DNA of 64,000 nt from Candidatus Eiseniibacteriota bacterium (GTDB taxonomy: Bacteria; Eisenbacteria; RBG-16-71-46; CAIMUX01): NCBI GenBank assembly GCA_016712505.1, contig JADJQY010000040.1:1-64000 (forward strand). The letters are read 5' to 3'. The position numbers were made by a program, and so were the translations under genes. This document shows, one piece after another, positions 63,142 through 64,000 of the stretch (positions within the stretch are counted from its first letter, which is position 1; each line of letters starts with the position of its first letter). Below the pieces are notes generated by a model. That model did no database searches, had not been told where the DNA came from, and was given only the letters and a program-made list of their open reading frames with translations.

Positions 63142-64000
63142 CGTTTGACCGCGCGCACCTTCACCGAGGTGACCATGGCGAACGCCTCGCGCTCCGCACT
63201 GCCATCGGCGAAGGCATCTGCTCCGACCGCATAGCCGCTTTCGCTCACCACCTCGACGTCTGTGAAACCGGCGCCGCGGATCTGCTCCAGATAGCGGTCG
63301 CGCTGCTCGGCCCCGGAGATGCAACCGACGTACATCTCCACGTTCTTCCGCACGCTATCGGAGAGCGGGCCGTTCAGCACCAGGTCGCTCACCATCAGGC
63401 GGCCTCCCGGTCGCAGTGCGCGGTAGGCCTCGCGGAACACCTGCGGCTTGTCCGGCGAGAGGTTGACCACGCAGTTCGAGATGATCACGTCGACCGTGGC
63501 ATCGGCCACCGGCAGGTGCTCGATCTCTCCCAGCCGGAACTCCACTGTCGTCGCCTCGATCTTCCGGGCGTTGGCGCGCGCCCGCTCGAGCATCGACGCG
63601 GTCATGTCGACTCCGATGACATGTCCGGTCGGACCAACCGCCCGCGCCGCCAGGAAGCAGTCGATTCCGGCGCCGGAGCCGAGGTCCAGCACGGTCTCGC
63701 CCCCCTTGAGTTCCGCGAAGGCGATCGGGTTTCCGCAGCCCAGGCCTAGGTTGGCCCCCTCCGGAATCGCCGCCGCATCTTCCGCCGAGTAGCCGATCTC
63801 GGCCAGGGTCGCTTCCGCCACCTGCGGCCCGGCGCAGCATCCGGCCGCGCCCACGCGACCTTCGGCCACCGCTCCGTAGCGTTCGCGCACCACCGTCCGG
63901 ATGTCTCCCACCTCGGTCGAGGTCGAGCCGCAGCACCCGCTCGCCTCGGCGGGTGCCGGTGCACAACACGACGATGCCGTGCTCGGAGCCGGGGCGCAGC
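63138..64000 (-). CDS. arsM: Arsenite S-adenosylmethionine methyltransferase, N-terminus beyond window
   Basis: At least 286 residues; the frame is open to the right edge, so the start is outside. An internal GTG at 63911 would give 257 residues, but the upstream in-frame sequence carries paired cysteines (SSCCAPAPAEASGCCG), suggesting a Cys-rich N-terminal extension. The SAM-binding core is GGETVLDLGSGAGIDCFLAA with VIGVDMTASMLERAR. The three arsenic-binding cysteines of ArsM are present in LGLGCGNP, SNCVVNLSPDKP and YVGCISGAEQ. It methylates As(III) in the cytoplasm for detoxification. It is followed by the remnant of a GTGA-coupled secreted gene. Confidence 0.93.
   Translation of the reverse strand, partial: CAPAPSTASSCCAPAPAEASGCCGSTSTEVGDIRTVVRERYGAVAEGRVGAAGCCAGPQVAEATLAEIGYSAEDAAAIPEGANLGLGCGNPIAFAELKGGETVLDLGSGAGIDCFLAARAVGPTGHVIGVDMTASMLERARANARKIEATTVEFRLGEIEHLPVADATVDVIISNCVVNLSPDKPQVFREAYRALRPGGRLMVSDLVLNGPLSDSVRKNVEMYVGCISGAEQRDRYLEQIRGAGFTDVEVVSESGYAVGADAFADGSAEREAFAMVTSVKVRAVKR

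Noticed and set aside
1..64000. Search by eye for rRNA, tRNA, transposase or integrase genes
   Set aside because: None found. The palindromic repeats and duplications have no associated transposase in the window.

Overview
The window is GC-rich DNA from a Gram-negative bacterium. Several secreted proteins end in FlgD/T9SS-like tails, and many carry six-cysteine TGACC...C..C...NPC repeats, parallel beta-helix domains or very large multidomain architectures. That mix resembles uncultured FCB-group lineages such as Eisenbacteria or Krumholzibacteriota; this placement is inference, because no rRNA or tRNA gene was seen. About half of the sequence encodes secreted proteins and the rest is housekeeping genes.

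Layout. 1-4234 (minus): a four-gene overlapping operon for a simple-sugar/nucleoside-type ABC importer, with a secreted TPR protein between its two permeases. 4549-11200: a tandem duplication of a two-gene cassette (S8 subtilase plus a small secreted protein with a WGKVKSLY tail), punctuated by three copies of a palindromic repeat; both subtilases carry a long poly-C tract near the start codon. 11204-18525: two more secreted proteins, one a beta-helix/Cys-repeat protein broken by four apparent frameshifts. 18731-21037: a MocR/PdxR-type regulator divergent from a PhzF-family enzyme. 21224-27224: two amidohydrolase-like proteins, a small membrane protein and a secreted protein. 27239-33109: a giant M23-like/von Willebrand A protein. 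33156-43733: two MEMO-family proteins, a histidine phosphatase, a von Willebrand A protein and its probable MoxR-type ATPase, a Rieske ferredoxin, a cytosolic orphan, a Cys-repeat protein with a WG tail and a ZU5-like lipoprotein. 43933-45704: a PAS protein and a soluble chemotaxis transducer. 45851-51261: a lipoprotein with 27 six-cysteine repeats and a metzincin-like protease domain. 51477-52990: a hipBA toxin-antitoxin module with three regularly spaced operator-like sites. 53181-58958: a GT-C membrane glycosyltransferase, a GtrA-like protein, a cytochrome-like lipoprotein, a class III-type sirtuin, cysteine synthase and serine acetyltransferase. 59165-64000: two secreted beta-helix proteins interleaved with an intact and a truncated arsM.

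Main points. (i) Four secreted proteins share a C-terminal W-G-x-[VI]-K-x-x-Y tail that differs from the FlgD-like tail of their neighbours and may be a second sorting or anchoring signal. (ii) The subtilase cassette is duplicated, flanked by palindromes, and has homopolymer tracts that could switch expression. (iii) The arsM plus secreted-protein pair looks duplicated and then reciprocally decayed. (iv) Seven likely single-base frameshifts lie mostly in secreted repeat proteins; they could be assembly errors or real decay, and the sequence alone cannot decide.
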